Shown piece by piece: positions 1-8,079 of a stretch of DNA of 64,000 nucleotides. Position 1 is the first letter of the stretch, and each line of letters begins with the position of its first letter. The translations under genes were made by a program, and so were the position numbers. Source of the stretch: Roseovarius sp. A-2 (lineage in GTDB: Bacteria; Pseudomonadota; Alphaproteobacteria; Rhodobacterales; Rhodobacteraceae); the NCBI RefSeq assembly GCF_002072155.1, contig NZ_BDIY01000018.1, positions 26,599-90,598 of the forward strand. The letters are read 5' to 3'. The notes beneath the pieces were generated by a model. That model was not told the origin of the DNA and made no database searches. It was given only the letters and a program-made list of their open reading frames with translations.

Positions 1-466
1 CCAGTCCCCAGGGCCAGATCATCTGCCAGCCCTCCGGGCCATGCTCGACCCACGGAATCGCGAGCCGGGTGTTGAACGGTGCCTCGACCGGGCGCGCCTC
101 GGGGCCATAACCCATGAGGGTAAGTTGCTGGATGATATAGAGCAGGCCGATTGTAGCGACGATGGTCCGCTCCGGGTCATAATCGAGCCGCTTGAGTATC
201 GTCATGTCCGCCGCCATGGCGAGCGCGCCGACGATCAAAGGGGCCGCGATCAGCGCCGCCCCAAAGCCAAGCGCCGGGTGCCCGCCGACGCTGGTCGCCA
301 CCCACCACGCCAGCACCGCGCCGAGCATGAAAAACTCGCCATGCGCGATATTGACCACGCGCATTACCCCGAAGACGAGACTGAGCCCCACCGCCGTGAG
401 CGCCAATACCGCAGCCGTTACCGCGCCTTCCAACGTGGCGAGCACGAGATAGGGGCCAAGATCCAT
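1..466 (-). CDS. Branched-chain amino acid/amide-type ABC transporter permease (LivH family), partial
   Basis: Inner-membrane permease subunit of a HAAT-family ABC importer. Read on the minus strand from the ATG at 466, the visible 155 codons begin MDLGPYLVLATLEG and contain the LivH hallmark GLSLVFGVMRVVNIAHGEFF (about residues 27-46), followed by further hydrophobic helices. The family is usually about 290-340 residues, so the C-terminal half lies beyond the left edge. It follows the binding protein and lipoprotein genes on the same strand with a 22-bp gap, so one transcript is likely. The ATP-binding and second permease genes would be expected further left, outside the window. Substrate is not determined. 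Confidence 0.85.
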   Translation of the reverse strand, partial: MDLGPYLVLATLEGAVTAAVLALTAVGLSLVFGVMRVVNIAHGEFFMLGAVLAWWVATSVGGHPALGFGAALIAAPLIVGALAMAADMTILKRLDYDPERTIVATIGLLYIIQQLTLMGYGPEARPVEAPFNTRLAIPWVEHGPEGWQMIWPWGL

Positions 467-488
467 CAGACTGTACTGAAGTCGGGGG

Positions 489-1106
489 TCATTGCGCCGC
501 GTACTCCACCCCGCCCACGAAAAGGCGCTGATCGTCGGTCAGCGTCACGATCTGGCCGTGCCTGCGTTCCAGCGCGCGGGCCACCACCTCGTTGCGCGGC
601 TCCCAGTCGTACATGCGGTCTTCGCGCACGCCCACCCAGGTCAGCCGCCCGCCCTTGCGCCATGGGTCGAGCACGATACCGTCGTCATACGCGTCGCCCC
701 GCGCGCTGATGATCGCGGTGCTGTGTTCGAGGCGAAAGGCGTTGTCGGCACTGGCCACCGCGCGATGCAGATCGAGCGTCTGGAAGTCTTCCCGCGCCAG
801 CCGATCCTCCATGTCACGCGCCCAGTGCCAGCAAAGCCCGCGCGGCTTCAGCCCCATGTTGACCTTGGTGTTATGCACGATAGGCGGATCGGTGATCTTG
901 TAATCGAGCGCCAGATCATGGGTGTGCCGATAGGCCATGCGCGCGGCGCGGTCGGCCTCCTCCGGGTCCACGTCCGGGCCGAGCGCGCGGATCTCGGCGG
1001 CAAGGCGGCTAACCTCCTCGGGTTGCGCCGGGGGCGGCGCACCACAGGCCACGAGCAGGAGCATCGCCGCCGCCAGCCCGGCCCTTGAAAGCGCGGCCAG
1101 CCCCAT
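489..1106 (-). CDS. Predicted lipoprotein inserted in an ABC transporter operon
   Basis: A 205-residue protein with a short N-terminal hydrophobic segment ending in LLLVAC-G, which fits a lipobox with the acylated cysteine at residue 21. The rest is a soluble domain rich in charged residues, with a WHWARDMEDRL stretch and a DPWRKGGRLTWV stretch. I do not recognise a named family. It lies between the binding-protein gene (1-bp gap upstream) and the LivH permease gene (22-bp gap downstream), so it is almost certainly co-transcribed with the importer and may be an envelope accessory to it. That role is inferred only from position. Confidence 0.7.
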   Translation of the reverse strand: MGLAALSRAGLAAAMLLLVACGAPPPAQPEEVSRLAAEIRALGPDVDPEEADRAARMAYRHTHDLALDYKITDPPIVHNTKVNMGLKPRGLCWHWARDMEDRLAREDFQTLDLHRAVASADNAFRLEHSTAIISARGDAYDDGIVLDPWRKGGRLTWVGVREDRMYDWEPRNEVVARALERRHGQIVTLTDDQRLFVGGVEYAAQ

Positions 1107-1107
1107 C

Positions 1108-2391
1108 TCAGAACGCCTGCGTCGTGTAATCGACCATATCGGGATAGAGCGAGTCCTCGATCGCGGTCGTGTGCACGCGCATCAGCGTGCCGTTTTTCAC
1201 CTGGCTGATGAACTGATGACCAAAAACCTGATGGGTCTTGCCGTTGAACCGCTTTGCCCCCTGCGGGTGTTCGCGCGATTGCGGCATGTCGCTCATCGCC
1301 TCGACCGCCTCGATCAGCGCGGCACGGTCCTGTGGCCCGCGATAACCCGCCGCCTCCATGCCCGCCTTGATCACGTGCAACGTCTCCCAGCAGCCGAACA
1401 TATGGCCATAGGTCGACACATCCGCCGGGTCGTTCACCGAGGCACCGCGCGCATCGACGCCCACGGCCTCGCGATAGAAGGCTTCATGTGCGGTCTCGTC
1501 GGGCTGTTGGTGGCGGCACATGCCTTCCCAGAAATGACTGCCTTCGAGGAAGTCTAGCCCGGGGCTGTTGATGGCCACCGCCTCCAGACTGTCGATGAAG
1601 CCGAAAAGCGCAGGCCCCTGCCCGCCGAAGAACTCGCCCAGTTCCTTGACGAAGGTCAGCACCGCAGGTCCGACCATCACGTGATAGAGCACCTCGGTGT
1701 CGCGCGGGATCTTGGGAAAATACCTGGTAAAGGAGGTCTCGGACGGCGGAATCGCGATCTTGGCCAGCACCTCGCCGCCCTGTGCCTCGATGGCCGGGGC
1801 AAGCGCATCGCGGTGGTCATAACCAAACCCGTAATCGGGAAAGATCATCGTGACTTTCTTGCCCAGCGTTTCGGTGATGAACGGGGCCATGGAGATGACC
1901 TGACTTCGCACATCCGTGATGCCCGGCTGCAAGGTGTAGCGGTTGAGCATGCCCGACGAGACATGCGTGCCCTCGGACACAACGAAATAGGGCAGTTTCA
2001 GCTCGCCTGCGCGCGGCGCAGAGCCGATCACCACATGGCTGAACAGCGTGCCGAAGCCGACGTCGCAACCATGCTGATTGGCGAATTTCTCGACCACCTC
2101 GGCACCGCGCTTGGGGTCGGTGCCGTCATCCTCGGCGACGATCTCAACGGGGCGGCCATTGATGCCGCCGCCTGCGTTGATAAGGCCCACCGCCGCCTCG
2201 GTCGTACGACCGTACCAGCGCCCATAAGCCGCGCCGATGCCGGTGCGGTGCTGCTGAAAACCGATACGAATCGGCTCGGCGCTCTGGGCGTGGGTGTAGC
2301 GCGCCCAGAGCGGCAGGGCGGCGGCAGCGGCCCCACCTGCCAGCGTCTTGAGTGCGCCACGACGGGTGGCGGTCTTGGTCGGGGTGGTCAT
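1108..2391 (-). CDS. ABC transporter substrate-binding protein, Peripla_BP_6 type, Tat-exported
   Basis: Periplasmic binding protein of the branched-chain amino acid/urea/short-chain amide class. Residues 1-35 are a twin-arginine signal (TRRGALKTLAGG, then an Ala-rich stretch, with likely cleavage after THA at 35). The mature part begins EPIRIGFQQHRTGIGAAYG and continues with the type I periplasmic-binding fold, including INGRPVEIVAEDDGTDP. The length of 427 aa is normal. It is the first gene of the importer run that continues with the lipoprotein and LivH genes. It lies 91 bp downstream of the membrane protein at 2483-3844, so it may be read with the thiamine cluster or from its own promoter. 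The ligand cannot be assigned from sequence. Confidence 0.85.
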   Translation of the reverse strand: MTTPTKTATRRGALKTLAGGAAAAALPLWARYTHAQSAEPIRIGFQQHRTGIGAAYGRWYGRTTEAAVGLINAGGGINGRPVEIVAEDDGTDPKRGAEVVEKFANQHGCDVGFGTLFSHVVIGSAPRAGELKLPYFVVSEGTHVSSGMLNRYTLQPGITDVRSQVISMAPFITETLGKKVTMIFPDYGFGYDHRDALAPAIEAQGGEVLAKIAIPPSETSFTRYFPKIPRDTEVLYHVMVGPAVLTFVKELGEFFGGQGPALFGFIDSLEAVAINSPGLDFLEGSHFWEGMCRHQQPDETAHEAFYREAVGVDARGASVNDPADVSTYGHMFGCWETLHVIKAGMEAAGYRGPQDRAALIEAVEAMSDMPQSREHPQGAKRFNGKTHQVFGHQFISQVKNGTLMRVHTTAIEDSLYPDMVDYTTQAF

Positions 2392-2432
2392 AGGCGATCC
2401 TCCGATCGGTCAAAATTGGGCCACAGGGCCCG

Positions 2433-2453
2433 GTTGCGCGCAAATTGCGCAAC
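2433..2453. repeat. Short inverted repeat ahead of the ABC binding-protein gene
   Basis: GTTGCGC at 2433-2439 pairs with GCGCAAC at 2447-2453 across a 7-base loop. It sits about 40-60 bp upstream (minus strand) of the binding-protein start, in the only gap between the thiamine cluster and the importer genes. It could be an operator, an mRNA hairpin or a weak terminator; there is no T-tract. Function is unknown. Confidence 0.35.
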
Positions 2454-2482
2454 AGCGGCCTGCATGTCCAGCCCTTCGGCGC

Positions 2483-3844
2483 TCAGGCCCCGCGAGGCGT
2501 GGCCAAGAGCCACAGGCCAAAGACGGTATACCCCACCATAAAGAGCGCGAGCGGGGCCTGCGCCAGCGCCGCACGCCGCGTGCTCTGACCGGCACGGACC
2601 GCGATGGCATGCGCGAGCAGCTGCGCAATCACATGCCCCGCGACCACCACCCCCGCCTGCGTCATCCAGATCAGCCGCACCGGGCCGGGGCTGTTGAGAA
2701 ACCCCGCCGTGACATGGACATGCCCCGCGCCCAGCGCCTCGGACAGCCAGGCCAGCACATACTGACCGTCGAGCAGAAAACTCGTGAGATAATGGCCGAT
2801 GTGATAGGCCAAGGCAATCGGCAGAAGGGTCGGCGCATAGCGGCGGATGAGCAGGCCCGGTCCCGCCTGATCTTTCGCGAGCCGCGCACCAAGCCAGAGA
2901 CAGAGTGCAAAGACAGCGATCAGCCCCAGATTGGTGAGCAGCAACCCAAGAAGGTTAGACCCGATTACGGCGGAACGACCCGGAAACTCCAACGGATTGA
3001 GACCGAGCCAGCCGAGCCAGAGAAAGGTCTCGTTCAGCCCGTCGAAACTGCCGCTGCCCAGCAGGACCAGCATCAGAACCGCAAGACCGAGCGACGGTAC
3101 AGGCTGCGCCAGCACCTGCCAGCCCGGCACGCCCAGCGCCAGTCGCCCCTGCGCCCGTCCCAATAGCCCCATCCGCGCATAGCTGCGCATCAAGAGCGTG
3201 ATCCCCTCGACGCGCAAAAGCCACGCGCCGCCGAAGAGCAGAACCCCCGCCATGTTGAACGCCCAATAGACCGCCACCGCCACTGCCAGCCGCCCCGGAT
3301 CGGTAGGGGCGGGATCGGCCAGCAGAAAGCCCGCAAAGCCCAGAAAACTCGCCACGCCGGGCCAATGCCCGAGCACCCTGGGATAGCGCCATCGCGCGCG
3401 TCGCCCGATGATCCGGCCAAGAAACGCAGCCGGCCCTGACCACGGATTGATCCAGCGCCAGAGATCGCCGATCAGCCCCTGAAGGCTGACCAGCGCGATC
3501 CAGAATACCACCCAGACACTCAGCGATAATGGGTTCATCATTGGATCGCGCGACCCCGTCAGACCCCGCCAGATCAGCCACAACAGAACACCGGCTGCCA
3601 CAAGACCGAACAGGTGGTGCAGGTTTGGCCGTGAAGCGGCCAACGGCACAGGCCGAAAGATTGCCCCGGCCACGCCGCCCGGAAGCACCGCCAGAAGTGC
3701 CACGGTTAACACCACCGTCGCCCCACCCGCCGCGATATAGACATCGGTGGGCAATAGCAGGACGAAGCCCTGTTCCGAGGCATGCGCCCAGACTGCCTCG
3801 GCCGAGAGACACAGCACTAACGTGCTCAGCAACACCTTTGCCAT
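2483..3844 (-). CDS. Polytopic membrane protein of unknown function, downstream of tenA
   Basis: A 453-residue protein with about ten or more hydrophobic helices. The start is placed at the second methionine (3844), giving MAKVLLSTLVLCLSAEAVWA, which looks like a signal peptide before HASEQGFVLLLPTD. An upstream ATG would add seven polar residues. There is no ABC permease EAA loop and no recognised transporter signature. It lies 83 bp downstream of tenA and upstream of the HAAT importer, all on the minus strand. This cluster has the thiamine-precursor binding protein ThiY but no ThiX permease or ThiZ ATPase in view, so a transport role is tempting but unsupported. Confidence 0.7.
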   Translation of the reverse strand: MAKVLLSTLVLCLSAEAVWAHASEQGFVLLLPTDVYIAAGGATVVLTVALLAVLPGGVAGAIFRPVPLAASRPNLHHLFGLVAAGVLLWLIWRGLTGSRDPMMNPLSLSVWVVFWIALVSLQGLIGDLWRWINPWSGPAAFLGRIIGRRARWRYPRVLGHWPGVASFLGFAGFLLADPAPTDPGRLAVAVAVYWAFNMAGVLLFGGAWLLRVEGITLLMRSYARMGLLGRAQGRLALGVPGWQVLAQPVPSLGLAVLMLVLLGSGSFDGLNETFLWLGWLGLNPLEFPGRSAVIGSNLLGLLLTNLGLIAVFALCLWLGARLAKDQAGPGLLIRRYAPTLLPIALAYHIGHYLTSFLLDGQYVLAWLSEALGAGHVHVTAGFLNSPGPVRLIWMTQAGVVVAGHVIAQLLAHAIAVRAGQSTRRAALAQAPLALFMVGYTVFGLWLLATPRGA

Positions 3845-3927
3845 GTCCCGGCCACTCCCATACACTCAGGCTTTGCGCCAGTCTGACCCGTTGGTAGAGC
3901 GCGGGAAAGGGGCAAAGCGCCGTGCCA

Positions 3928-4608
3928 CTACCCGAAGGACAGCCCCATATCCCAGAACGCCACCTCGAGCCGCGTGGCGGTGGTGAACCGCTGGCAGAGC
4001 CGCTCCCATCCGGGAGTCGCCGTCGGGTTGTCACCCAGACGGCGCGCAACCGCCCCGTCGAAGAGCGCGCCAGCATCGCGGCAGACCTGTTGATAGTCGT
4101 CGTCGGCATAGGTGGCGATCCAGTCGGCATAAGGGTGATCGTCGGGCACCGGCCCCAGCCGCGCGCCGATCTCGCCATAGCCCATGACGCAGGGCGCAAG
4201 CGCCGCCAGCAGGTCGAGAAAGTTCCCCGAGTGCCCGGCATCGAGAACGTAGCGCGTGTAGGCGAGATTGGCGGGATGTTCCTCGGCACTGTAGAGGTCG
4301 TCCTCGCTCAACCCCGCCTCGGCGCAGGTTTTCACATGCAGGCTGAGTTCGTGATTGACGAGTGCGTCCACCGTGGCGGCACAGGCGCGCATCTCCTCCA
4401 GCGCATCAGCCTTGGTCACGGCCAGCGCCCAGGCCCGGGCAAAATGGATGAGGAACACGTAATCCTGCACCAGGTAGCCCAGAAACGCCTTGCGCGGCAG
4501 CCTGCCCTCGCGCAGCCCCTCGACAAAGGCATGATGCGTGTAATCCCGCCAAACCGTCCCCGCCGCATCGCGCAGGCGGGGGAAGGTCGCTCCGTACTCG
4601 TGGGTCAT
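3928..4608 (-). CDS. tenA: TenA-family aminopyrimidine aminohydrolase (thiaminase II)
   Basis: Salvages the pyrimidine moiety of degraded thiamine by hydrolysing amino-HMP precursors to HMP in the cytoplasm. The 226-aa length fits the all-helical TenA fold. Expected catalytic features are visible: the active-site Cys in LAPCVMGYGEIG (Cys140), the GYLVQDY segment (44-50) and the C-terminal Glu in RLEVAFWDMG (Glu215). Its ATG overlaps the thiY stop by 4 bp, so it is translationally coupled to the binding protein. This pairing fits the known pyrimidine-salvage route in which ThiY imports a formyl-aminopyrimidine that TenA finishes processing. Expression should follow the TPP riboswitch at the head of the run. 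Confidence 0.93.
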   Translation of the reverse strand: MTHEYGATFPRLRDAAGTVWRDYTHHAFVEGLREGRLPRKAFLGYLVQDYVFLIHFARAWALAVTKADALEEMRACAATVDALVNHELSLHVKTCAEAGLSEDDLYSAEEHPANLAYTRYVLDAGHSGNFLDLLAALAPCVMGYGEIGARLGPVPDDHPYADWIATYADDDYQQVCRDAGALFDGAVARRLGDNPTATPGWERLCQRFTTATRLEVAFWDMGLSFG

Positions 4609-5537
4609 TCTGCGTTCAGGTCCATGGCAAGGCCCGAAACGGGCGTGTCATTCTCGATCATTCCCGCCTCAAGCAGGAATTGCTCGAACCGGCTGTAACG
4701 CGCGTGATCGAGGGCGGCGGGGCGGGTGGCAAAGCGCGGGAACGTATCGATCCAGGCTTTCTCGTTCAACTCGTCCTGCAATTCACGCGAGGTGCCGGCG
4801 AAGATCTCCCAGCTGTCTTGCGGGTGATTCATGATGTATTGCGTCGCGCGCTCGGTCGCGTGCAGAAAGCGGCGGATCATGTCGGCATCCATCCGGTCGG
4901 GATTGGCGACATAGATCAGCTCATCATAGGCGGGCACGCCCTCTTCCTCGATATAGAAACAGCGGCCCGGCACGCCCTCGATCTCCATCTGATTGAGTTC
5001 GAAATTGCGATAGGCCCCGATCACCGCATCCACCTGCCCCGACATCAGCGAGGGCGAGAGCGACCAGTTGACACTCACCAGTTCGATATCATCAAGGCTA
5101 TGCCCGTGCTGCGCGAGAATGGTCGAGAGCAGCACCTCCTCGACGCCCGCCACGGAAAAGCCGACCTTGCGGCCCTTGAGATCGGCGGTGGATTTTACGG
5201 GGCCATTCTCCAGCACCAGAAGGCAGTTGAGCGGGGTTGCGACAAGCGTGCCCACCCTGCGCAGCGGCAGCCCGTTTTCAATCTGCATGTGCAATTGCGG
5301 CTGATAGGAAACCGCCAGATCCGCCTGTCCGGCGGCCACCATCTTGGGCGGGTCGGAGGGGTCGGCGGGTGCCACCACCTCGACCTCCAGCCCAGCCTCT
5401 TTGAAATAGCCAAGCTCCTCGGCCAGGATGATCGGCCCGTGATCGGGGTTAACGAACCAATCGAGAATCAGGGTCATCTTGTCCTGCGCCATGGCCGGGG
5501 TGGCCAGAAACGCGAGGATCAGGCTCAGGTATCTCAT
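4605..5537 (-). CDS. thiY: Thiamine-pyrimidine precursor ABC transporter substrate-binding protein (ThiY/NMT1-like)
   Basis: Periplasmic binding protein of the NMT1/THI5-like family that captures HMP-type pyrimidine precursors. The start chosen at 5537 gives MRYLSLILAFLATPAMA as a signal peptide with mature QDKMTLILDWF. A longer in-frame ATG would put 29 polar residues ahead of the signal. Family traits include LDWFVNPDHGPIILAEELGYF, the lobe-crossing GQADLAVSYQPQL and LKGRKVGFSVAG. The gene overlaps thiF upstream and tenA downstream by 4 bp each. No cognate permease or ATPase gene follows in the window, so the transporter is incomplete here. Confidence 0.88.
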   Translation of the reverse strand: MRYLSLILAFLATPAMAQDKMTLILDWFVNPDHGPIILAEELGYFKEAGLEVEVVAPADPSDPPKMVAAGQADLAVSYQPQLHMQIENGLPLRRVGTLVATPLNCLLVLENGPVKSTADLKGRKVGFSVAGVEEVLLSTILAQHGHSLDDIELVSVNWSLSPSLMSGQVDAVIGAYRNFELNQMEIEGVPGRCFYIEEEGVPAYDELIYVANPDRMDADMIRRFLHATERATQYIMNHPQDSWEIFAGTSRELQDELNEKAWIDTFPRFATRPAALDHARYSRFEQFLLEAGMIENDTPVSGLAMDLNAE

Positions 5538-6517
5538 CTGTCGGTCTCCTGTTGAACATCGCCAAGGGCAATCAATGCAATCTCTCCGCCCCAATGGCCG
5601 CGCAACCGCGTCGCGGCCTGCCAAGAGCGCAGGCCGGAGCGGCAGGCCAGCACGGCACGTGGGCCTTGGGGGGTCGTGTCGGGATCGTCGAAATCGGTGA
5701 CCGTCCGCCGGGCCGCATCCGGCAGGGCAGGGCCAGATTCGTCCTCTGCCCGCAGATCGACGAGCCAGTCATCGGGCAATATTTGCGCGGGCGCGATAAA
5801 TTCGAAGCCGCTTTCGGGCTCGGGTGCGCCGTCGAAACGAAAGCCGCCGAAGCGGTGGCCAATCGCCTCGAAACTGACGAGTTGGCCGAGAGGTTGCGGC
5901 TCTATTCGCGCCAAAACGGCTATGGCCATCTGTGCCTGAAGGCTACCGATGAGGCCGACGGCGGGACCTAGCACGCCATCGGCATCGCAACTGCCGAGAC
6001 GGTCCGGCAGATCGGGAAATATCGCGCGCAAGGACGGGGCACCGCCGCAGAACCCGCCGCAATAGCCCGAGGTGCCCACGACCGAGGCGCTGATCAGCGG
6101 CGTGCTCTGTTCAAGGCAGATGTCGGAGAGCACATAGCTTGCCGCGAAACTGTCGGCGCAATCGAGCACCAGATCAGCGGCGGCAACGTGATCGGGGGCA
6201 TTGATTGGATCAAGCGGCTCTAACACGGCAGAAATCTCGCATTCCGGGTTGAGCGTTGCCATATGAACGGCGGCGATCCGCGCCTTGGGCAGGCCTATAT
6301 CCTCCATACGAAACAGCGTCTGCCGGTGCAGGTTGCTCAAGGACACCCGGTCGCCATCCATCAGCGTGATCCGGCCCACGCCCGCGCCCACGAGGTATTG
6401 CAGCGCCGGCGCGGCAAGCCCGCCCGCGCCCACCACCAGGACATGCGCCGCACCAAGCCGCGCCTGCCCCCCTGCCCCGAATTCGGGCAGGGCGATCTGG
6501 CGGGCGTAGCGGGTCAT
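5534..6517 (-). CDS. thiF: Sulfur-carrier adenylyltransferase ThiF with C-terminal rhodanese-like domain
   Basis: Activates the ThiS C-terminus by adenylylation for sulfur transfer in thiazole synthesis. The start at 6517 (MTRYARQIALPEF) overlaps the thiE stop by 4 bp. Residues 27-50 carry the nucleotide-binding VLVVGAGGLAAPAL, then DGDRVSLSNLHRQ (54-66) and GSCDADGVLGPAVG (176-188) with the candidate catalytic Cys177. A rhodanese-like segment occupies about 250-322 with Cys292 in ACRSGLRS, as in ThiF fusions that deliver sulfur themselves. Oddity: the first zinc CxxC of typical ThiF/MoeB proteins is PSLRAIF here (161-167), and no second pair is visible, so structural zinc appears lost. Length is 327 aa. 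Confidence 0.9.
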   Translation of the reverse strand: MTRYARQIALPEFGAGGQARLGAAHVLVVGAGGLAAPALQYLVGAGVGRITLMDGDRVSLSNLHRQTLFRMEDIGLPKARIAAVHMATLNPECEISAVLEPLDPINAPDHVAAADLVLDCADSFAASYVLSDICLEQSTPLISASVVGTSGYCGGFCGGAPSLRAIFPDLPDRLGSCDADGVLGPAVGLIGSLQAQMAIAVLARIEPQPLGQLVSFEAIGHRFGGFRFDGAPEPESGFEFIAPAQILPDDWLVDLRAEDESGPALPDAARRTVTDFDDPDTTPQGPRAVLACRSGLRSWQAATRLRGHWGGEIALIALGDVQQETDR

Positions 6518-7110
6518 GTCGTGACCTCGATCCATTGCCGCACCCGCGCCTCGGGGTCGTCGTTCAGCGTTATATCGGTCACCGCCGAGACCACGTCGGC
6601 CCCCGCCTCGAACGCGCCCTGCGCACGCTCCACCGACATGCCGCCGATGGCGATGAGGGGAATGCCACCAATCAGGCGCTTCCACTCGGTCACCTTCTCC
6701 AGCCCCTGTTCGTGCCATTTCATTTTCTTGAGAATGGTCGGATACACGGGACCAAGTGCCACATAATCGGGGTCATGGGACAGGGCGCGGTCCAGTTCGG
6801 CATGGTCATGGGTGCTGAGGCCCAGTTTGATCCCGGCGCGGCGAATGGCGGCTATGTCGGCGGTATCGAGATCCTCTTGCCCCAGATGCAACCAATCGCA
6901 CCCCTCATCAATCGCCGCCTGCCAGTGATCGTTGACCACAAGGAGCGCGCCAGCCTCCCGACACAGGCTCTGCGCCTGCACAATCTGCTGTTTTAGCGCA
7001 TCGCCGGTCAATTCCTTGACCCTGAGCTGCACTAGCCGCACGCCAAGCGGCAACAGGCGGTGCAGCCATGAGGCGTCATCGAAAATCGGGTAAAACCGCG
7101 GCAATGTCAT
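6514..7110 (-). CDS. thiE: Thiamine phosphate synthase
   Basis: Joins HMP-pyrophosphate and the thiazole phosphate carboxylate to give thiamine phosphate. The 198-residue TIM barrel shows the usual anchors: VQLRVKEL (27-34), VVNDHW (58-63), DWLHLGQEDL, YVALGPVYPT and the phosphate-binding IPLIAIGGM. It shares one base with thiG upstream (TGATG) and overlaps thiF by 4 bp downstream. It is slightly shorter than the common 205-215 aa, with no motif missing. Confidence 0.94.
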   Translation of the reverse strand: MTLPRFYPIFDDASWLHRLLPLGVRLVQLRVKELTGDALKQQIVQAQSLCREAGALLVVNDHWQAAIDEGCDWLHLGQEDLDTADIAAIRRAGIKLGLSTHDHAELDRALSHDPDYVALGPVYPTILKKMKWHEQGLEKVTEWKRLIGGIPLIAIGGMSVERAQGAFEAGADVVSAVTDITLNDDPEARVRQWIEVTT

Positions 7111-7880
7111 CAGGTAAACGCCCTCCCCAGTACGGGCGTCGAGGGCGCGGCCATGTCGCGCGGCTCCATCGGATCGGCCTCATAGCCCAGCCTCCCCGCC
7201 TCGAGCGCGCGCGCAAACCCTTCGGCCATCGCCGCCGGATCACCCGCCTTTGCCACGGCAGTGTTGAGCAGCACCGCGTCATAGCCCAGTTCCATCGCAT
7301 GCGCGGCCTGGCTCGGTACGCCCAGCCCTGCGTCGATCACCAGCGGCAGGTCGGGGAAATGCGCGCGCAAGGACCGCAGGCCATAAATGTTGTTAAGCCC
7401 CAGCCCCGTGCCGATGGGTGCACCCCAGGGCATCAGCACCCGGCACCCGGCCTCGACCAGCCGTTCGCAGAGCACGAGATCCTCGGTGCAGTAGGGAAAG
7501 ACCTGAAAGCCGTCATCGGCCAGGATGCGCGCCGCTTCGACAAGGCCAAAGGGATCAGGCTGCAACGTGTCGGCATGGCCGATCACTTCCAGCTTGATCC
7601 AGTTGGTGTCAAAGAGTTCGCGCGCCATCTGCGCCGTGGTCACCGCCTCGCGCACCGAATGGCACCCGGCGGTGTTGGGCAGGACATGAACACCCAGATC
7701 GCCGATCATGTCCCAGAACGCCTGTCCCGCGCGCGCCCCCCCCGCCTCGCGGCGCACCGAAACGGTGGCAATGCCCGCGCCGGAGCGTTTGAACGCCTCG
7801 GAAAGTATCTTGGGCGAGGGGTATTGCGCGGTGCCCAGCATCAGGCGCGATGTGACCTCGATGTCGTAATATGTCGGCAT
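7110..7880 (-). CDS. thiG: Thiazole synthase
   Basis: Builds the thiazole phosphate ring from deoxyxylulose 5-phosphate, dehydroglycine (from ThiO) and ThiS thiocarboxylate. The 256-aa barrel contains the Schiff-base lysine in [10 protein letters not shown] (Lys96), the [12 protein letters not shown] segment, [17 protein letters not shown] and the phosphate-binding [15 protein letters not shown]. It follows thiS after a single base and shares one base with thiE, so the sulfur carrier and its synthase are translated together. Confidence 0.95.
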   Translation of the reverse strand: MPTYYDIEVTSRLMLGTAQYPSPKILSEAFKRSGAGIATVSVRREAGGARAGQAFWDMIGDLGVHVLPNTAGCHSVREAVTTAQMARELFDTNWIKLEVIGHADTLQPDPFGLVEAARILADDGFQVFPYCTEDLVLCERLVEAGCRVLMPWGAPIGTGLGLNNIYGLRSLRAHFPDLPLVIDAGLGVPSQAAHAMELGYDAVLLNTAVAKAGDPAAMAEGFARALEAGRLGYEADPMEPRDMAAPSTPVLGRAFT

Positions 7881-7881
7881 G

Positions 7882-8079
7882 TCAACCCCCTTGCCGAGGG
7901 GCCACGATCTCCACGCGATCCCCGTCTTTCAGTCTCTGTTCATGCCTCAGAGTGGCAGGAACGAAATTCTCATTCACCGCCGTCGCGACCTTGGCCTCGC
8001 GGTAGCCCAGCTCGGTCAGCAGCGCGTCGAGTGTCGTGGCGGCGGTCTCCTGTGCGGTTCCGTTAACCGTGATCTTCAT
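7882..8079 (-). CDS. thiS: Sulfur carrier protein ThiS
   Basis: A 65-residue ubiquitin-like sulfur carrier ending in the obligatory Gly-Gly (VAPRQGG), the site adenylylated by ThiF and converted to a thiocarboxylate for ThiG. The start at 8079 (MKITVNG) matches the family N-terminus; an ATG seven codons upstream is also open. The gene overlaps the end of thiO by 17 bp and ends one base before thiG. Confidence 0.93.
   Translation of the reverse strand: MKITVNGTAQETAATTLDALLTELGYREAKVATAVNENFVPATLRHEQRLKDGDRVEIVAPRQGG

Noticed and set aside
2955..4289. Long minus-strand open frame of about 440 codons overlapping tenA and the membrane protein gene
   Set aside because: It runs in another frame through two well-supported genes, has Arg/Gly/Pro-rich composition typical of GC-rich shadow frames, and shows no domain.
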